From contig DATLCF010000002.1 of NCBI GenBank assembly GCA_035526505.1, forward strand, positions 310,001 through 374,000: a stretch of DNA of 64,000 nucleotides. The letters run 5' to 3'. Shown here in pieces: positions 24,390-33,360 of this stretch. The stretch is from DATLCF01 sp035526505. GTDB lineage: Bacteria > Patescibacteriota > Saccharimonadia > Saccharimonadales > UBA4665. The notes under the pieces are model-generated. The model did not search any database, was not told where the DNA came from, and worked only from the letters and a program-made list of their open reading frames with translations. A program made the position numbers and the translations under genes. Every line of letters begins with the position of its first letter. The stretch's first letter is position 1.

Positions 24390-25291
24390 AACTAATTGTT
24401 GCCGGCTTGGGCCGCATGGGCATGCAAATTGCCCGCAAATTAAGCGAAGACGGACACAGCGTTATTGCCACCAATCGCAGCCGACCGCCTATTGATGAAG
24501 CTGCAAGCTACGGCGCCGCAGCCGCCTATACCAAAGCAGAAGCTGCCAAAGCTTTTACAGACGAACAACTGGTGTTATGGCTGATGCTGCCCGCCGACAT
24601 TATTGATAGCGAACTGGATGCATGGCTACAGCTGGTACCCCTCGGTAGCATTATTATCGATGGTGGCAATAGCGATTACCGTCACGACCAAAAGCTGGCC
24701 GACGAAGTAGCAGCCAGGGGATCAACATTACTGGACATCGGCACCAGCGGCGGTGTATGGGGATATAAAAACGGCTTTTGCATGATGGTGGGTGGCGACA
24801 AAAAAGCCTATACCGTTGTTGAGCCTATCCTGCAAACACTTGCTGCTCCCAGCGGCGCCTACCAGCACTTTGGCCCCAATGGGGCAGGACATTACGTAAA
24901 AATGGTACACAACGCCGTTGAATACGGCATGATGGAAAGCCTGGCCGAAGGCTACCGCATGCTGCGCGAGGGCCCCTATAAAGACCTGGACCTGGCTGCG
25001 GCGGGCGAAGTATGGCAACACGGCAGTGTCGTAACCTCGTGGCTGAACGAACTGTCGCGTCAAGCCTTGGCCGAAAACCCTAAGTTAGATGGCATTGACG
25101 GCTTTGTGGCCGAATCGGGCGAAGCCCGCTGGACGCTTGAAACTGCCAAAGAATTAGGCATCCCGCTGCCAGCTATCCAAACCTCGTTTGATGTACGCCT
25201 GGCCTCTCAAAAGGGCGATACCAGCTTTACTACCAAGCTGTTGGCTGCAATGCGTAATAAATTTGGCGGGCACACCCTGAATAAATCATGA
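24386..25291 (+). CDS. gnd: 6-phosphogluconate dehydrogenase, short (YqeC/GndA-like) type
   Basis: A 301-residue decarboxylating dehydrogenase that makes ribulose 5-phosphate. The N-terminal Rossmann fold has VAGLGRMGMQIARKL. The substrate site shows IDGGNSDYRHD, GTSGGVWGYKNG and the catalytic lysine region GHYVKMVHNAVEYGMM. The length fits the short form rather than the 470-residue form. Overlaps with pgl and zwf on both sides indicate tight translational coupling. Confidence 0.93.
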   Translation: MKLIVAGLGRMGMQIARKLSEDGHSVIATNRSRPPIDEAASYGAAAAYTKAEAAKAFTDEQLVLWLMLPADIIDSELDAWLQLVPLGSIIIDGGNSDYRHDQKLADEVAARGSTLLDIGTSGGVWGYKNGFCMMVGGDKKAYTVVEPILQTLAAPSGAYQHFGPNGAGHYVKMVHNAVEYGMMESLAEGYRMLREGPYKDLDLAAAGEVWQHGSVVTSWLNELSRQALAENPKLDGIDGFVAESGEARWTLETAKELGIPLPAIQTSFDVRLASQKGDTSFTTKLLAAMRNKFGGHTLNKS

Positions 25292-26670
25292 TTAACTCAC
25301 CCCGGATCCCGCAACCGACCATCCTAGTTATTGTGGGTATTTCCGGCGACCTGGCCAAACGCAAGCTGTTGCCAGCCATCAGCCAGATTGCCGCGGCCGG
25401 TGTGCTGCCCAAACACTTCCGCATTCTTGGCATTACCCGCCAGCAATTGACTCTCGACGATGTCTTGCCCGCGGGTGACCAGCAGTTTTTGCGACAGGCA
25501 CTAGAGCTGCACCAAATGGACCTGACCCAGACCGACGACTATGTCGCGCTAACTCAAACACTACAAAAAATCGAAACAGCGTTTAAAAAGCCGGCACAGC
25601 GTTTGTTTTACCTGTCCATTCCGCCCGATGCCGCCACAGCTCTTATTGGCCATTTGGGGGCTGCCGGGCTGAACACACCGGCCACCAAACTACTATTGGA
25701 AAAACCGTTCGGCACCGACCTAGCCTCGGCCGAATCCCTTATTGCCACTATTCAAAAACACTTTAACGAGAAGCAAATTTACCGTATCGACCACTTTTTG
25801 GCCAAAGAAATGGCCCAAAATATGGTAGTGTTCCGCGGCAGCAATTCGCTGTTTAAGCGCACCTGGAACAAAGAATTTATCGAATCAATCGACATTGTGG
25901 CCAGCGAACAACTTGGCGTCGAAGGCCGCAAAGCCTTTTACGAGCAGGCTGGTGCCTTGCGTGATTTTGTACAAAGCCATTTGCTGCAATTGGCTGCACT
26001 AACCCTTATGGATCTGCCGGCATCCAGTAACTGGCAGGCTGTACCAAAGCAGCGCTTGCGGGCATTGCAACAACTATCCGCGCCAGCCGATATCCGCGGC
26101 CAGGTCGTGCGCGGGCAGTACCAGGGCTACCGCAAAGAAGTAGGCAATACCCATAGCACAGTTGAAACATTCGTATCGCTGACCCTGCAATCGCGCGATC
26201 CGCGCTGGGCCGGTGTGCCCATTACCATTACCACCGGCAAGGCCCTGGATCGCAAAGCCACCGAAATCCGCATCAATTACAAACAAGAGGAACACTTTGA
26301 AGCCAATGTGCTTATTTTGCGCATCCAACCTAACGAAGGCGTAGACATCTGTCTGTGGATAAAAAAGCCTGGTTTTGAGCACGAAGTCCAGCAACTGTCG
26401 TTGGATTTTTCGTATAGCAACCACTATACAGCCTTACCCGAAGCCTATGAGCGCGTGTTTGTCGATGCCATGCGCGGCGATCGCAGCCTGTTTGCTACCA
26501 GCGATGAAGTATTGGCATCATGGCGTATTTTGGAACCTATCCAGCATGCCTGGAGCATGGGCAAGGGCAGTCTGAATATGTACAAACAGGGCAGCACGGC
26601 CGAGGCAATAATGCATCCACCAGGGTCCGAAATTAATAGGGGACGTCGCTTGCCAAACTTGATACAATAG
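25288..26670 (+). CDS. zwf: Glucose-6-phosphate 1-dehydrogenase
   Basis: A 460-residue enzyme that oxidises glucose 6-phosphate with NADP+. The coenzyme fingerprint is GISGDLAKRKLLPAI near the N-terminus, and the catalytic motif RIDHFLAKE (classical RIDHYLGKE) is near residue 167. The EKPFGTDL segment is also conserved. It closes the pgl-gnd-zwf operon; a separate promoter for the next gene lies in its last codons. Confidence 0.95.
   Translation: MINSPRIPQPTILVIVGISGDLAKRKLLPAISQIAAAGVLPKHFRILGITRQQLTLDDVLPAGDQQFLRQALELHQMDLTQTDDYVALTQTLQKIETAFKKPAQRLFYLSIPPDAATALIGHLGAAGLNTPATKLLLEKPFGTDLASAESLIATIQKHFNEKQIYRIDHFLAKEMAQNMVVFRGSNSLFKRTWNKEFIESIDIVASEQLGVEGRKAFYEQAGALRDFVQSHLLQLAALTLMDLPASSNWQAVPKQRLRALQQLSAPADIRGQVVRGQYQGYRKEVGNTHSTVETFVSLTLQSRDPRWAGVPITITTGKALDRKATEIRINYKQEEHFEANVLILRIQPNEGVDICLWIKKPGFEHEVQQLSLDFSYSNHYTALPEAYERVFVDAMRGDRSLFATSDEVLASWRILEPIQHAWSMGKGSLNMYKQGSTAEAIMHPPGSEINRGRRLPNLIQ
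26663..26668 (+). promoter_or_regulatory. -10 box of the HD-domain gene, inside the 3' end of zwf
   Basis: TACAAT, then AG, lies 7 bases before the ATG at 26676. It overlaps the zwf stop region, so the downstream gene can be transcribed as a leaderless mRNA apart from the operon. Confidence 0.5.
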
Positions 26671-26675
26671 CAAGA

Positions 26676-27536
26676 ATGCAAGCAACACTATCCCAGGCGG
26701 CAGTACCTCGCGAGCTAACATTTTACCCCTTTACCCACCCCAGCGGGATACATGGCCATGTACCCCATGCTATCGAACTTGCCGTACCGCAAAACAGCGA
26801 TGTGGCTAACGAACGTTTGCATTTGCTTACCCATATTCCCTGGCACGACAAATATTTGCAGCATGTGCCGGCCAAATACCAGGATTTCTTTTTGTATGTA
26901 CTGCCGCATCTGAACACCCGTACTACTAACGTACACACCGCACTATCTATGTCGTTCTTGCCCGAGTTGCTCGCATCTGCCGACGGACCGGTAGACAAAC
27001 ATGTCGTGCACCTGGGCGTTATTTTGCACGATAGTGGCTGGAGCACTTGCAGCCACCACGAAATTGCCGACAGCCTGGACTACAAAGGTGTCAGCTATAC
27101 GCCCAATGCCGCAGCCGCCAAAAAGAAGCATACGGTACGCGGCCACACTCGTGCCGGTGAGCTACTAAACGGCTACACACAGGAGCTCTCCCTTAGCCCG
27201 GCCCAAACCCGATTGATTTGCGACATCGCCCTGTACCACGAAAAACCCTGGGGCTATACGGTAAACGGTAAAACACCCATAGAGTTGGTATTGGCCTGCG
27301 AAGCCGACCGGCTATGGCCCTTTACCCACGAAAATTTCTGGCTGGATACTATCCGTAAAGGGGTTGACCCGATGGTATATATCGAAAATGTAGCTGCCGA
27401 AATTAATAGCGGCCTATTATTGACCGACTTTGGCCGCCAAAAAGCCGTTCGCATGGTGGCCCAGCGCCGCGCCGAAGTGGCAGCTCATGCAAAGCATGTA
27501 CGCTCTACAGTGCCGCTTCAATCCGCTGCGCAATAA
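26676..27536 (+). CDS. HD-domain hydrolase
   Basis: A 286-residue protein with the metal ligands of the HD phosphohydrolase fold: histidine in NVHTALSM, the HD pair in LGVILHDSGW, a further histidine in RGHTRAGELL, the CDIALYHE segment and a late aspartate in CEADRLW. The substrate is unknown; family members cleave nucleotides or cyclic dinucleotides. It follows zwf by 5 bases but has its own leaderless-type promoter. Its last 32 bases overlap the end of the convergent alpha/beta hydrolase gene. Confidence 0.75.
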   Translation: MQATLSQAAVPRELTFYPFTHPSGIHGHVPHAIELAVPQNSDVANERLHLLTHIPWHDKYLQHVPAKYQDFFLYVLPHLNTRTTNVHTALSMSFLPELLASADGPVDKHVVHLGVILHDSGWSTCSHHEIADSLDYKGVSYTPNAAAAKKKHTVRGHTRAGELLNGYTQELSLSPAQTRLICDIALYHEKPWGYTVNGKTPIELVLACEADRLWPFTHENFWLDTIRKGVDPMVYIENVAAEINSGLLLTDFGRQKAVRMVAQRRAEVAAHAKHVRSTVPLQSAAQ

Positions 27537-28311
27537 ACTTGCTGGCGCGGGCCGAAATGGCGTGGGGCTGGACAATAGTGTGCGTGGTAAGGTCAGCAAT
27601 CTCGCCAAATATCTGTTTGGGCTTGCCGCGAATAACCACCATATCCAGTGATCCGTAAATGACGTCCATGGGCACGGTCAGGTTTTTAATATCGGCCAGT
27701 GTATTTTGCTGCATAATGGTGTGTTCCAGGCTTTTGACAAACGGCGGCCAGGTTTCGGCGCCTACCTCAAAGCCGGTCAAACGGGCAACCATATTGCGCA
27801 GCTTCTGGCTGCCAGAAAACAACGGTTCGGGATGTTTCGCAATCCGTTTATATATAGAAAGGTACACATTGCGCTGCACATTGTAACGCCGCAGATCGGG
27901 CAGACCCGCATACAAGGGCATTTCATACAAAATAAGCCGTTTGACGAGCCCAGGTTGCAAGCGCGCAATCCGCACCGCCACCAACGAACCCATAGAATGG
28001 CCCACGAGTACTACGGGCCGCCGCAAACGGGCTGCTTTGATGCTGGCAATAACCGCGCGGGCGTGGTCGTCGACCGAATACTGTGGCCACTCAGGCTTGG
28101 GTGAGGCACCAAAGCCTAGCAGGTCAAAAGCTAGCAAGTGTACCGGTTTGTCCGACAGCTGGGCGGCAACGCGCCGCCAGACTTGGCCCGAGCTACCAAT
28201 ACCATGCAGCAGCACAACCGGCTGGCCTTGGCCTTGGTCAATTGTGACTGCCAGCTTGTAGGGACGCTGCAGCGTCTGGTGCCAAAACCGATCAAAAAAT
28301 ACATATCTCAT
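27505..28311 (-). CDS. Alpha/beta hydrolase
   Basis: A 268-residue hydrolase with the oxyanion motif LLHGIGSSGQVW, the nucleophile elbow VGHSMGSLVA, the acid-bearing YGSLDMVV strand and a histidine near the C-terminus in IVQPHAISA. The DLLGFGASPKP loop is typical of esterases and C-C hydrolases. TATACT lies 7 bases before the ATG on the minus strand, which predicts a leaderless mRNA. The substrate is unknown. Confidence 0.85.
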   Translation of the reverse strand: MRYVFFDRFWHQTLQRPYKLAVTIDQGQGQPVVLLHGIGSSGQVWRRVAAQLSDKPVHLLAFDLLGFGASPKPEWPQYSVDDHARAVIASIKAARLRRPVVLVGHSMGSLVAVRIARLQPGLVKRLILYEMPLYAGLPDLRRYNVQRNVYLSIYKRIAKHPEPLFSGSQKLRNMVARLTGFEVGAETWPPFVKSLEHTIMQQNTLADIKNLTVPMDVIYGSLDMVVIRGKPKQIFGEIADLTTHTIVQPHAISARASKFIAQRIEAAL

Positions 28312-28318
28312 ATCCGTT

Positions 28319-28324
28319 AGTATA
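28319..28324 (-). promoter_or_regulatory. -10 box of the alpha/beta hydrolase gene
   Basis: TATACT on the minus strand, 7 bases before the ATG at 28311. Confidence 0.5.
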
Positions 28325-28411
28325 GCGGCTACTACTCTTTACTGTGACATTTGTTACAGCCAGTTTTAAGGCTTTGGGTTTACGATACAAGTACTTGTAA
28401 AGGAGGAGGGT

Positions 28412-28567
28412 ATGATGAAAAAGCTCAAAATACTAACCAAACCAACACAAGTTTCCAACGTCCGCTTGGACGATCTAGACTACGACACACAAACCCCCAA
28501 ATGGGAGGTCAAAGCCGAACGTCTTCGGGCGCGCCGCTGGCGCAAACTTCGGCACCAGGCCGTGTAG
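28412..28567 (+). CDS. Basic mini-protein of 51 residues
   Basis: A short frame with a double ATG start, preceded by an excellent AAAGGAGGA site. It encodes a protein with a basic N-terminus (MMKKLKILTK), a central acidic, Tyr/Asp-rich turn (DDLDYDTQTPKWEV) and an Arg-rich C-terminus (RLRARRWRKLRH). A strong terminator follows 28 bases after the stop, which makes this a complete small transcription unit. I do not recognise it; a nucleic-acid- or ribosome-binding role would fit its charge. A longer frame on the same strand lacks such signals. Confidence 0.6.
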   Translation: MMKKLKILTKPTQVSNVRLDDLDYDTQTPKWEVKAERLRARRWRKLRHQAV

Positions 28568-28594
28568 TGCAGCCGGACTGATCCGGCCACCCCC

Positions 28595-28627
28595 AGCCAG
28601 GCACCTGCAAGCAGTGCCTGGCTTTTT
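28595..28627 (+). terminator. Terminator of the mini-protein gene
   Basis: AGCCAGGCAC and GTGCCTGGCT form a perfect 10-bp stem, followed by TTTTT. Confidence 0.85.
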
Positions 28628-28689
28628 AGTACGCAATGTGTTACCATGCGGGAGCTAGACATACGCTGCTAATATTTATTGTTCTAGAA

Positions 28690-28777
28690 ATTTAAAAGTT
28701 AAATATGTTTTACTCGGGGAGCAGCTAACTGGTCTTGCCACCAGCTTACCTCGGAGAAATAAGAAGGAAAGCACATA
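28690..28777 (+). promoter_or_regulatory. 5' leader of the RRM gene
   Basis: The leader contains a small hairpin (CTGGT/ACCAG, about 28729-28744) and two CTCGG copies at 28713 and 28751. It ends with AAGGAA about 9 bases before the GTG start. RNA-binding protein genes of this type are often controlled post-transcriptionally by cold; this is only an analogy. Confidence 0.25.
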
Positions 28778-29098
28778 GTGGCAACCAAGCTATTTGTAGG
28801 TTCATTACCCTACAGCGTAGACGACAGCCAACTGGCCGACATTTTTGCGGCCGTCGGTACTGTTGCATCAGCAAAAGTAATTATCGACCGCGACACCAAT
28901 CGCTCCAAAGGCTTTGGTTTCGTGGAAATGAGCAGCGACGATGAGGCCCAGGCCGCAGTCAAAGAGCTGAACGGCAAAGAAGTTGACGGCCGCCAAATTG
29001 TCGTTAACGAAGCCCGCCCACAAGAAAAGCGCGAACCGCGTTCTTTCGGTGGTGGCGGTGGCAACCGTGGTGGTTTTGACCGCGGTAACCGTTACTAG
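28778..29098 (+). CDS. RNA-binding protein with one RRM domain and a Gly-rich tail
   Basis: A 106-residue protein. RNP2 is KLFVGSLP (residues 4-11) and RNP1 is SKGFGFVEM (about 43-51); the RRM fills residues 3-80. The tail is Gly/Arg-rich (GGGGGNRGGFDRGNR). This is the layout of bacterial cold-shock-type Rbp proteins known from cyanobacteria and others, which bind single-stranded RNA. The GTG start is preceded by AAGGAA. It is monocistronic with a strong terminator. Confidence 0.92.
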   Translation: MATKLFVGSLPYSVDDSQLADIFAAVGTVASAKVIIDRDTNRSKGFGFVEMSSDDEAQAAVKELNGKEVDGRQIVVNEARPQEKREPRSFGGGGGNRGGFDRGNRY

Positions 29099-29108
29099 AG
29101 ATTACTCT

Positions 29109-29146
29109 CAAACAAAAACGTCCTCGCATGGGGACGTTTTTGTTTG
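29109..29146 (+). terminator. Terminator of the RRM gene
   Basis: A perfect 15-bp stem starts CAAACAAAAACGTCC and has an 8-base loop. The T-rich 3' arm completes the signal. Confidence 0.85.
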
Positions 29147-29262
29147 AACAGCTTAGATTATTTGTTTTATAGCATTTACAGCCCACCACTATCTTCGAGC
29201 AAACCAGTAGGTTGCCGCATATAGTTCGTAGGGCTTTTGTTTTTGCGGGGATATAAAGTAAA

Positions 29263-30912
29263 GTGACTGCATTTCTGTTACAACTGTGGGCATTATGCAC
29301 GCTTGGGCATTTTCAGATCTACTTATTGTTTTTTGGTTTGTCTAATGCGTTTTGGTGGTTACGCGTATATATTGCGGGCAAACACCGTAACTATACCCAG
29401 CCCTATATCGGTACCTATGCGGTTATTGTACCGGTTTTCCGCGAAGATGCGGTGTTGTTCGAAAAAGTAATACGCAGCATTGTTACGCACGGCCGGCCGG
29501 CGGAATTTATTATTACTATCGACGATGCTTCGCACGCCCTGGAAGCTGACAAGCAACTGGCGCGCCGCTACGCCACCCGGGTGATCGAAATGCCGGCACG
29601 GGTGGGCAAACGCGAGCAATTTTACCAAGCCGCCCAAACGCTTGACCCGGCCATAGACATTGTTATAACCGTAGACAGTGACACCTATTGGGACGAAACA
29701 ACGCCTAATATCTTAAAGCCGTTTAATAATCCGCTCATTGGTGCTGTTAGCGGCTGCCAAACTATTTTTGGGTACGAACAGAATATGATCCGCCATGCGG
29801 CAGAGTGGCTGGAAGATTTGCGTTTTCGCGTAACCCTGGCGTTTCAAAGTCATTTCGGGCAAGTAAACGTTATCCCAGGCCGGGCCCTGGCCATCCGGAG
29901 TGAATTGTTTAAACAAATCGTTAAAGATACGCGGCACGAAACGGTCCTAGGCCGGCCCATTATTACCAGCGATGACGCCTCTATTACCATGGGTGTTATC
30001 GAGCGCGGCTACCGCACCGTCTACCAAAGCGACTCGCTAGTATACACCGATGCGCCCAATACCTTTCCGTGTTTTTGGCGCCAATACCTGCGCTGGTACC
30101 GGGGGTCGGCGCGGCGGTTTTTTTATAAATTTCCCATGCTTGTACGCATGCATCCGTTAGTGTTTTTGGCTAATGTAGAATTTTTATTTGGTACCTTTTT
30201 GTATGGTGCCATAGTGCTGACCTTTTTGTTCAAGTGCGCGTTCCGGCTGTATGCCATAGAGCCAACTGCCGTACTATCCGGTTCGGCACCACTAGTACTA
30301 TGCGCAGCAGGATTTTTTGTTTCCAGCGCCATCCGCAATGCACCACATCTGGCGCACTACAAAAAAGATATATGGTTTTTGCCCACGTTTGCACTGTTTA
30401 CCTTTGTAACGATGCTGCCGCTTAAACTGGCTGCCTATTTTAGCTTTTTTGAAAACGGCTGGATGACACGCCGCCATCACACCGGGCCGGTTAAAGAAAA
30501 ACGAGTGTTTCTGACACGCACCGTTGCCGCCGCCAGCACCACTGTGGTAGTGGCGCTTATTCTGCCCATCCCATATCTGGCCGACATCCAGCCGCGGCAT
30601 ATACCGTTTGAAGTTATTGTACGCAACCAAGGCCCCGAATATTATCAAGCCCGCCACCTGATTGCCAGCCGCCAGGCAACCGACAGCAGGGCCGTGGACC
30701 AGCTGGTAGGGCACTATGCACTGCAGCAAAACCTCCAGCTGGACGACCACACTAAGTTGCAAGCAGTGGCCTGCACCCAGGCCCAATTGGTTGCCGCAAC
30801 CGATAGTGCAGGCCACTTACCGCCACTGGCGCTGTTAGCCAACTGTATTACACCCCACCCGCCAACCGGACATACCCCGCTATTTCTACCCGAACGCACC
30901 TATTGGTATTAG
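29263..30912 (+). CDS. Membrane glycosyltransferase family 2 (hyaluronan/cellulose-synthase-like)
   Basis: A 549-residue processive-type glycosyltransferase. An N-terminal membrane helix precedes the GT-A domain (about 45-290) with the first aspartate in ITIDDASH, the DSD metal site in VTVDSDTYWD, a catalytic TSDD and the polymer-gating QYLRWYRGS motif. Several membrane helices follow (about 310-440), then a soluble tail of about 110 residues. The GTG start is 5 bases after TATAAA, so it is probably leaderless. It may extend a capsule- or surface-polysaccharide chain. The convergent neighbour is a multi-pass membrane protein. Confidence 0.85.
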   Translation: MTAFLLQLWALCTLGHFQIYLLFFGLSNAFWWLRVYIAGKHRNYTQPYIGTYAVIVPVFREDAVLFEKVIRSIVTHGRPAEFIITIDDASHALEADKQLARRYATRVIEMPARVGKREQFYQAAQTLDPAIDIVITVDSDTYWDETTPNILKPFNNPLIGAVSGCQTIFGYEQNMIRHAAEWLEDLRFRVTLAFQSHFGQVNVIPGRALAIRSELFKQIVKDTRHETVLGRPIITSDDASITMGVIERGYRTVYQSDSLVYTDAPNTFPCFWRQYLRWYRGSARRFFYKFPMLVRMHPLVFLANVEFLFGTFLYGAIVLTFLFKCAFRLYAIEPTAVLSGSAPLVLCAAGFFVSSAIRNAPHLAHYKKDIWFLPTFALFTFVTMLPLKLAAYFSFFENGWMTRRHHTGPVKEKRVFLTRTVAAASTTVVVALILPIPYLADIQPRHIPFEVIVRNQGPEYYQARHLIASRQATDSRAVDQLVGHYALQQNLQLDDHTKLQAVACTQAQLVAATDSAGHLPPLALLANCITPHPPTGHTPLFLPERTYWY

Positions 30913-30924
30913 ATCACAGGGGCC

Positions 30925-32589
30925 TTACACGTATTGCTTGCAAAATTTGGTTGTGCCATAGGTAAGGGCTAGGGCCTGTGGCTGGGCACAGTGCAGTGTA
31001 TCAGCTATTACAAACGGCACGCCTGCTTCGCGTAACCGGATATAGCTGCTGTAATAAGCCGTGGCACGCACCTGATAGGTATCGCCAGTGGCTTGCATGG
31101 CTGCAAGCTGTGTGCGTAACTGGCGGGTATCGGCCAAACGGGCAGTAGCCAGCGTTATGCCGGCCACCAGCGTATTGGCCGTAATAAACACCACAAGTAT
31201 CACTAGCCCTATGCGCGCAACCGCTGCTTTGCGCCGGATAGTAAGCAGGGCAATAACCACCAGCAGCGGGATAAGGGTAACCAGCGGGCTATAGCGCAAT
31301 TTGTTGGGCACGGGCAACACCAGGGCAGATAAAAGGATTAATCCCGTAAGGATGCTAATGCCATTAAAAATGTAGCGCTCTTGCTGGTTTTTATCGCGAA
31401 AAATCAGCCAACCAAAAACAATCAGGCTTACCACTACTAATCCGCTAAAGAATAAGCCGCCAGAGCCCACGCGACCCTGGAAGTTGCTGACCTCCTTAAT
31501 TTCATATGCTTTGAAGGTAAACGGCACCTTTAGGGCTGCTACATTCTGTGGACTCTTGGGGTTACCCGCACCCGGTGGCAAGGGCCGCGAAAACATACCA
31601 TAAAACAGTAGGCCCAGTTTGCTTTGCTGTTTTAGGTTGTTGGGAATGTTATCGAACTTTAGCTTGGCAGTCTCGCTGCGCTGATTTTGCGGATACACCG
31701 GCGAGTGATGGTTAAGCGTATTGGTGGCGTACGGTACCCACAACGTTAATAGTCCCAGAATGGCACATGCCCCCAGTATATTACGCAACCCTGGCTGTAC
31801 GTATGCCCTGACTTTTATGCCATACCACAGCACGGCAACGCCCAACAGGGCACAAATCACTAAGTTGCTGAACTTGCCGCCAGCCAGCAACAGCCAGGCG
31901 CTGGCCAGTATTGCCAATGGCAATCGCTTGTCACTTTCTAGCAGCATTACCACAAAAGCTGCAATGGCTGCCAGCGCCAGCTCATAACTATACCCATCGG
32001 CCATAAGCGTGGGCAGCTGCTGCACGGCATGAATTTGCAGTACTGCCAGCAAGGCTATGGGTACAGCCCACCTGATTGCCAGCTTAAGCCGCCGCAATAC
32101 ACCATACACCAGCCCGAATGCTGCAACCATAATAACGGCGTTGGTCACAGCCGCAGCATTTAAGCGGCCGGTTAGCTTGTACACGCTTGTTTGGACAAGC
32201 CAAATTGTTTTGGGGTAGCCCAGCACATAGGTCGTGCCCTCCGGCGGAGTAATAGGCAGCTGCTGATCCCGCCAGGGGTTCCAGCCCTCACTTAAAGCAA
32301 CAATGGCCGTGGCATGATAATCCTGCCCGTCCCAACTGCTGTCATACAGCATGCCAAACCCTTTAGCTACGCCTAAAAAGAGCAGGGGTGCCAACATGGC
32401 TACCAGCACTGCCTGCCAGGTTATGCGCCGGCGTTTAACAAGTGCTACGCCTACTAGGTATACTACGTAGCTAACAGGCAGCTGCCAGCGCGCAATGTGT
32501 ATCCCCGCCATCAAGCATGCATTTAAAAATGCCGCCAAAAAGACCATATAAAACAGCAGGTGGGCAGCCAATACTTCAAGACGTCTCAT
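30925..32589 (-). CDS. Multi-pass membrane protein, probable GT-C-type glycosyltransferase
   Basis: A 554-residue protein with about 11-12 predicted membrane helices. The first large outer loop carries an acidic segment (SSWDGQDYHATAIVALSEGW) like the catalytic loop of PMT/ArnT-type GT-C enzymes that use polyprenyl-phosphate sugars. The C-terminal 80 residues form a soluble domain with two cysteines. The ATG at 32589 is chosen because TAGTAT lies 10 bases before it; a longer frame upstream is less likely. The exact reaction is not known. Confidence 0.6.
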   Translation of the reverse strand: MRRLEVLAAHLLFYMVFLAAFLNACLMAGIHIARWQLPVSYVVYLVGVALVKRRRITWQAVLVAMLAPLLFLGVAKGFGMLYDSSWDGQDYHATAIVALSEGWNPWRDQQLPITPPEGTTYVLGYPKTIWLVQTSVYKLTGRLNAAAVTNAVIMVAAFGLVYGVLRRLKLAIRWAVPIALLAVLQIHAVQQLPTLMADGYSYELALAAIAAFVVMLLESDKRLPLAILASAWLLLAGGKFSNLVICALLGVAVLWYGIKVRAYVQPGLRNILGACAILGLLTLWVPYATNTLNHHSPVYPQNQRSETAKLKFDNIPNNLKQQSKLGLLFYGMFSRPLPPGAGNPKSPQNVAALKVPFTFKAYEIKEVSNFQGRVGSGGLFFSGLVVVSLIVFGWLIFRDKNQQERYIFNGISILTGLILLSALVLPVPNKLRYSPLVTLIPLLVVIALLTIRRKAAVARIGLVILVVFITANTLVAGITLATARLADTRQLRTQLAAMQATGDTYQVRATAYYSSYIRLREAGVPFVIADTLHCAQPQALALTYGTTKFCKQYV

Positions 32590-32658
32590 CTTGCTGATGA
32601 TACTACGCTTGCCCTGCAAAAGACACCCCTTGAAAGGATACAAGGCCTGGTGCCGATT

Positions 32659-33216
32659 TTAGGCCTTTTTACTGACAGCTGGTTTGGGCGAGCTCGGGCT
32701 TTTATGCCCCACAAAGTAACTGCGTACCTGGAACAAAAAGTACGCACCCACAACCGATCCCAGCAGTGACCCTACAAAAGAGCTAAACCCTCCGCCCACA
32801 GCCGAGTCGGTAAACAGTCGCACCACGCCGTACGCCACGTTTAGCAACAGGCTATAGTACAACAAGTTCCAGCCGGCTTTTTTCAGAGCCTTTAAGCCCG
32901 ATACGGCCAACAGCAACAGTGCAGCATCAAATGCCAACACACCAACCGACAAGTAATAGAAAAAGCCCAAGTGCCCGGTAATCTCCCCGTTGCCATAGGT
33001 CAGCGACAGCGAATTGGCCAGATCCACCACCCGGTTGGCCACATGCCCCAGATGCCACAGTCCAAAGACTGCCCAGACCTGCAGCAGGCCAATTACCAGC
33101 GCAATCCACCAAAAGGCAGCGGCTAACGACTTCTTACCATTCTCAGGCAACTGGAAGGGCGCCTTTTTATGCAGTACTTCATCCAAAGTCACTTCGAGTT
33201 TTTGCAGTACATCCAT
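32659..33216 (-). CDS. Four-helix membrane protein of unknown function
   Basis: A 185-residue protein. A cytoplasmic N-terminus of about 30 residues is followed by membrane helices at about 31-53, 82-104, 112-135 and 142-165, then a Lys/Pro-rich tail (HKSPSSPKPAVSKKA). AAGGAG precedes the ATG by 11 bases. I do not recognise a domain. It lies between the GT-C-like gene and the FAD oxidase gene, all on the minus strand but with gaps of 70 and 145 bases. Confidence 0.65.
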   Translation of the reverse strand: MDVLQKLEVTLDEVLHKKAPFQLPENGKKSLAAAFWWIALVIGLLQVWAVFGLWHLGHVANRVVDLANSLSLTYGNGEITGHLGFFYYLSVGVLAFDAALLLLAVSGLKALKKAGWNLLYYSLLLNVAYGVVRLFTDSAVGGGFSSFVGSLLGSVVGAYFLFQVRSYFVGHKSPSSPKPAVSKKA

Positions 33217-33360
33217 AATTATACGAGCTCCTTATTGTACTTCCAGCATAAACTGCCTACGGTTTAGCTGCAAGCTCCAGCCCATTTGCAGGTTTATTTG
33301 GTTCTTAAGCCTTATCTAAGCGGTCTAGGCCGAAAGCTTAACGCCAATTTTACCGGTTTG

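Noticed and set aside
28351..28581. 76-residue frame overlapping the basic mini-protein
   Set aside because: It lacks a ribosome site, whereas the 51-residue frame has AAAGGAGGA at good spacing and a terminator behind it.
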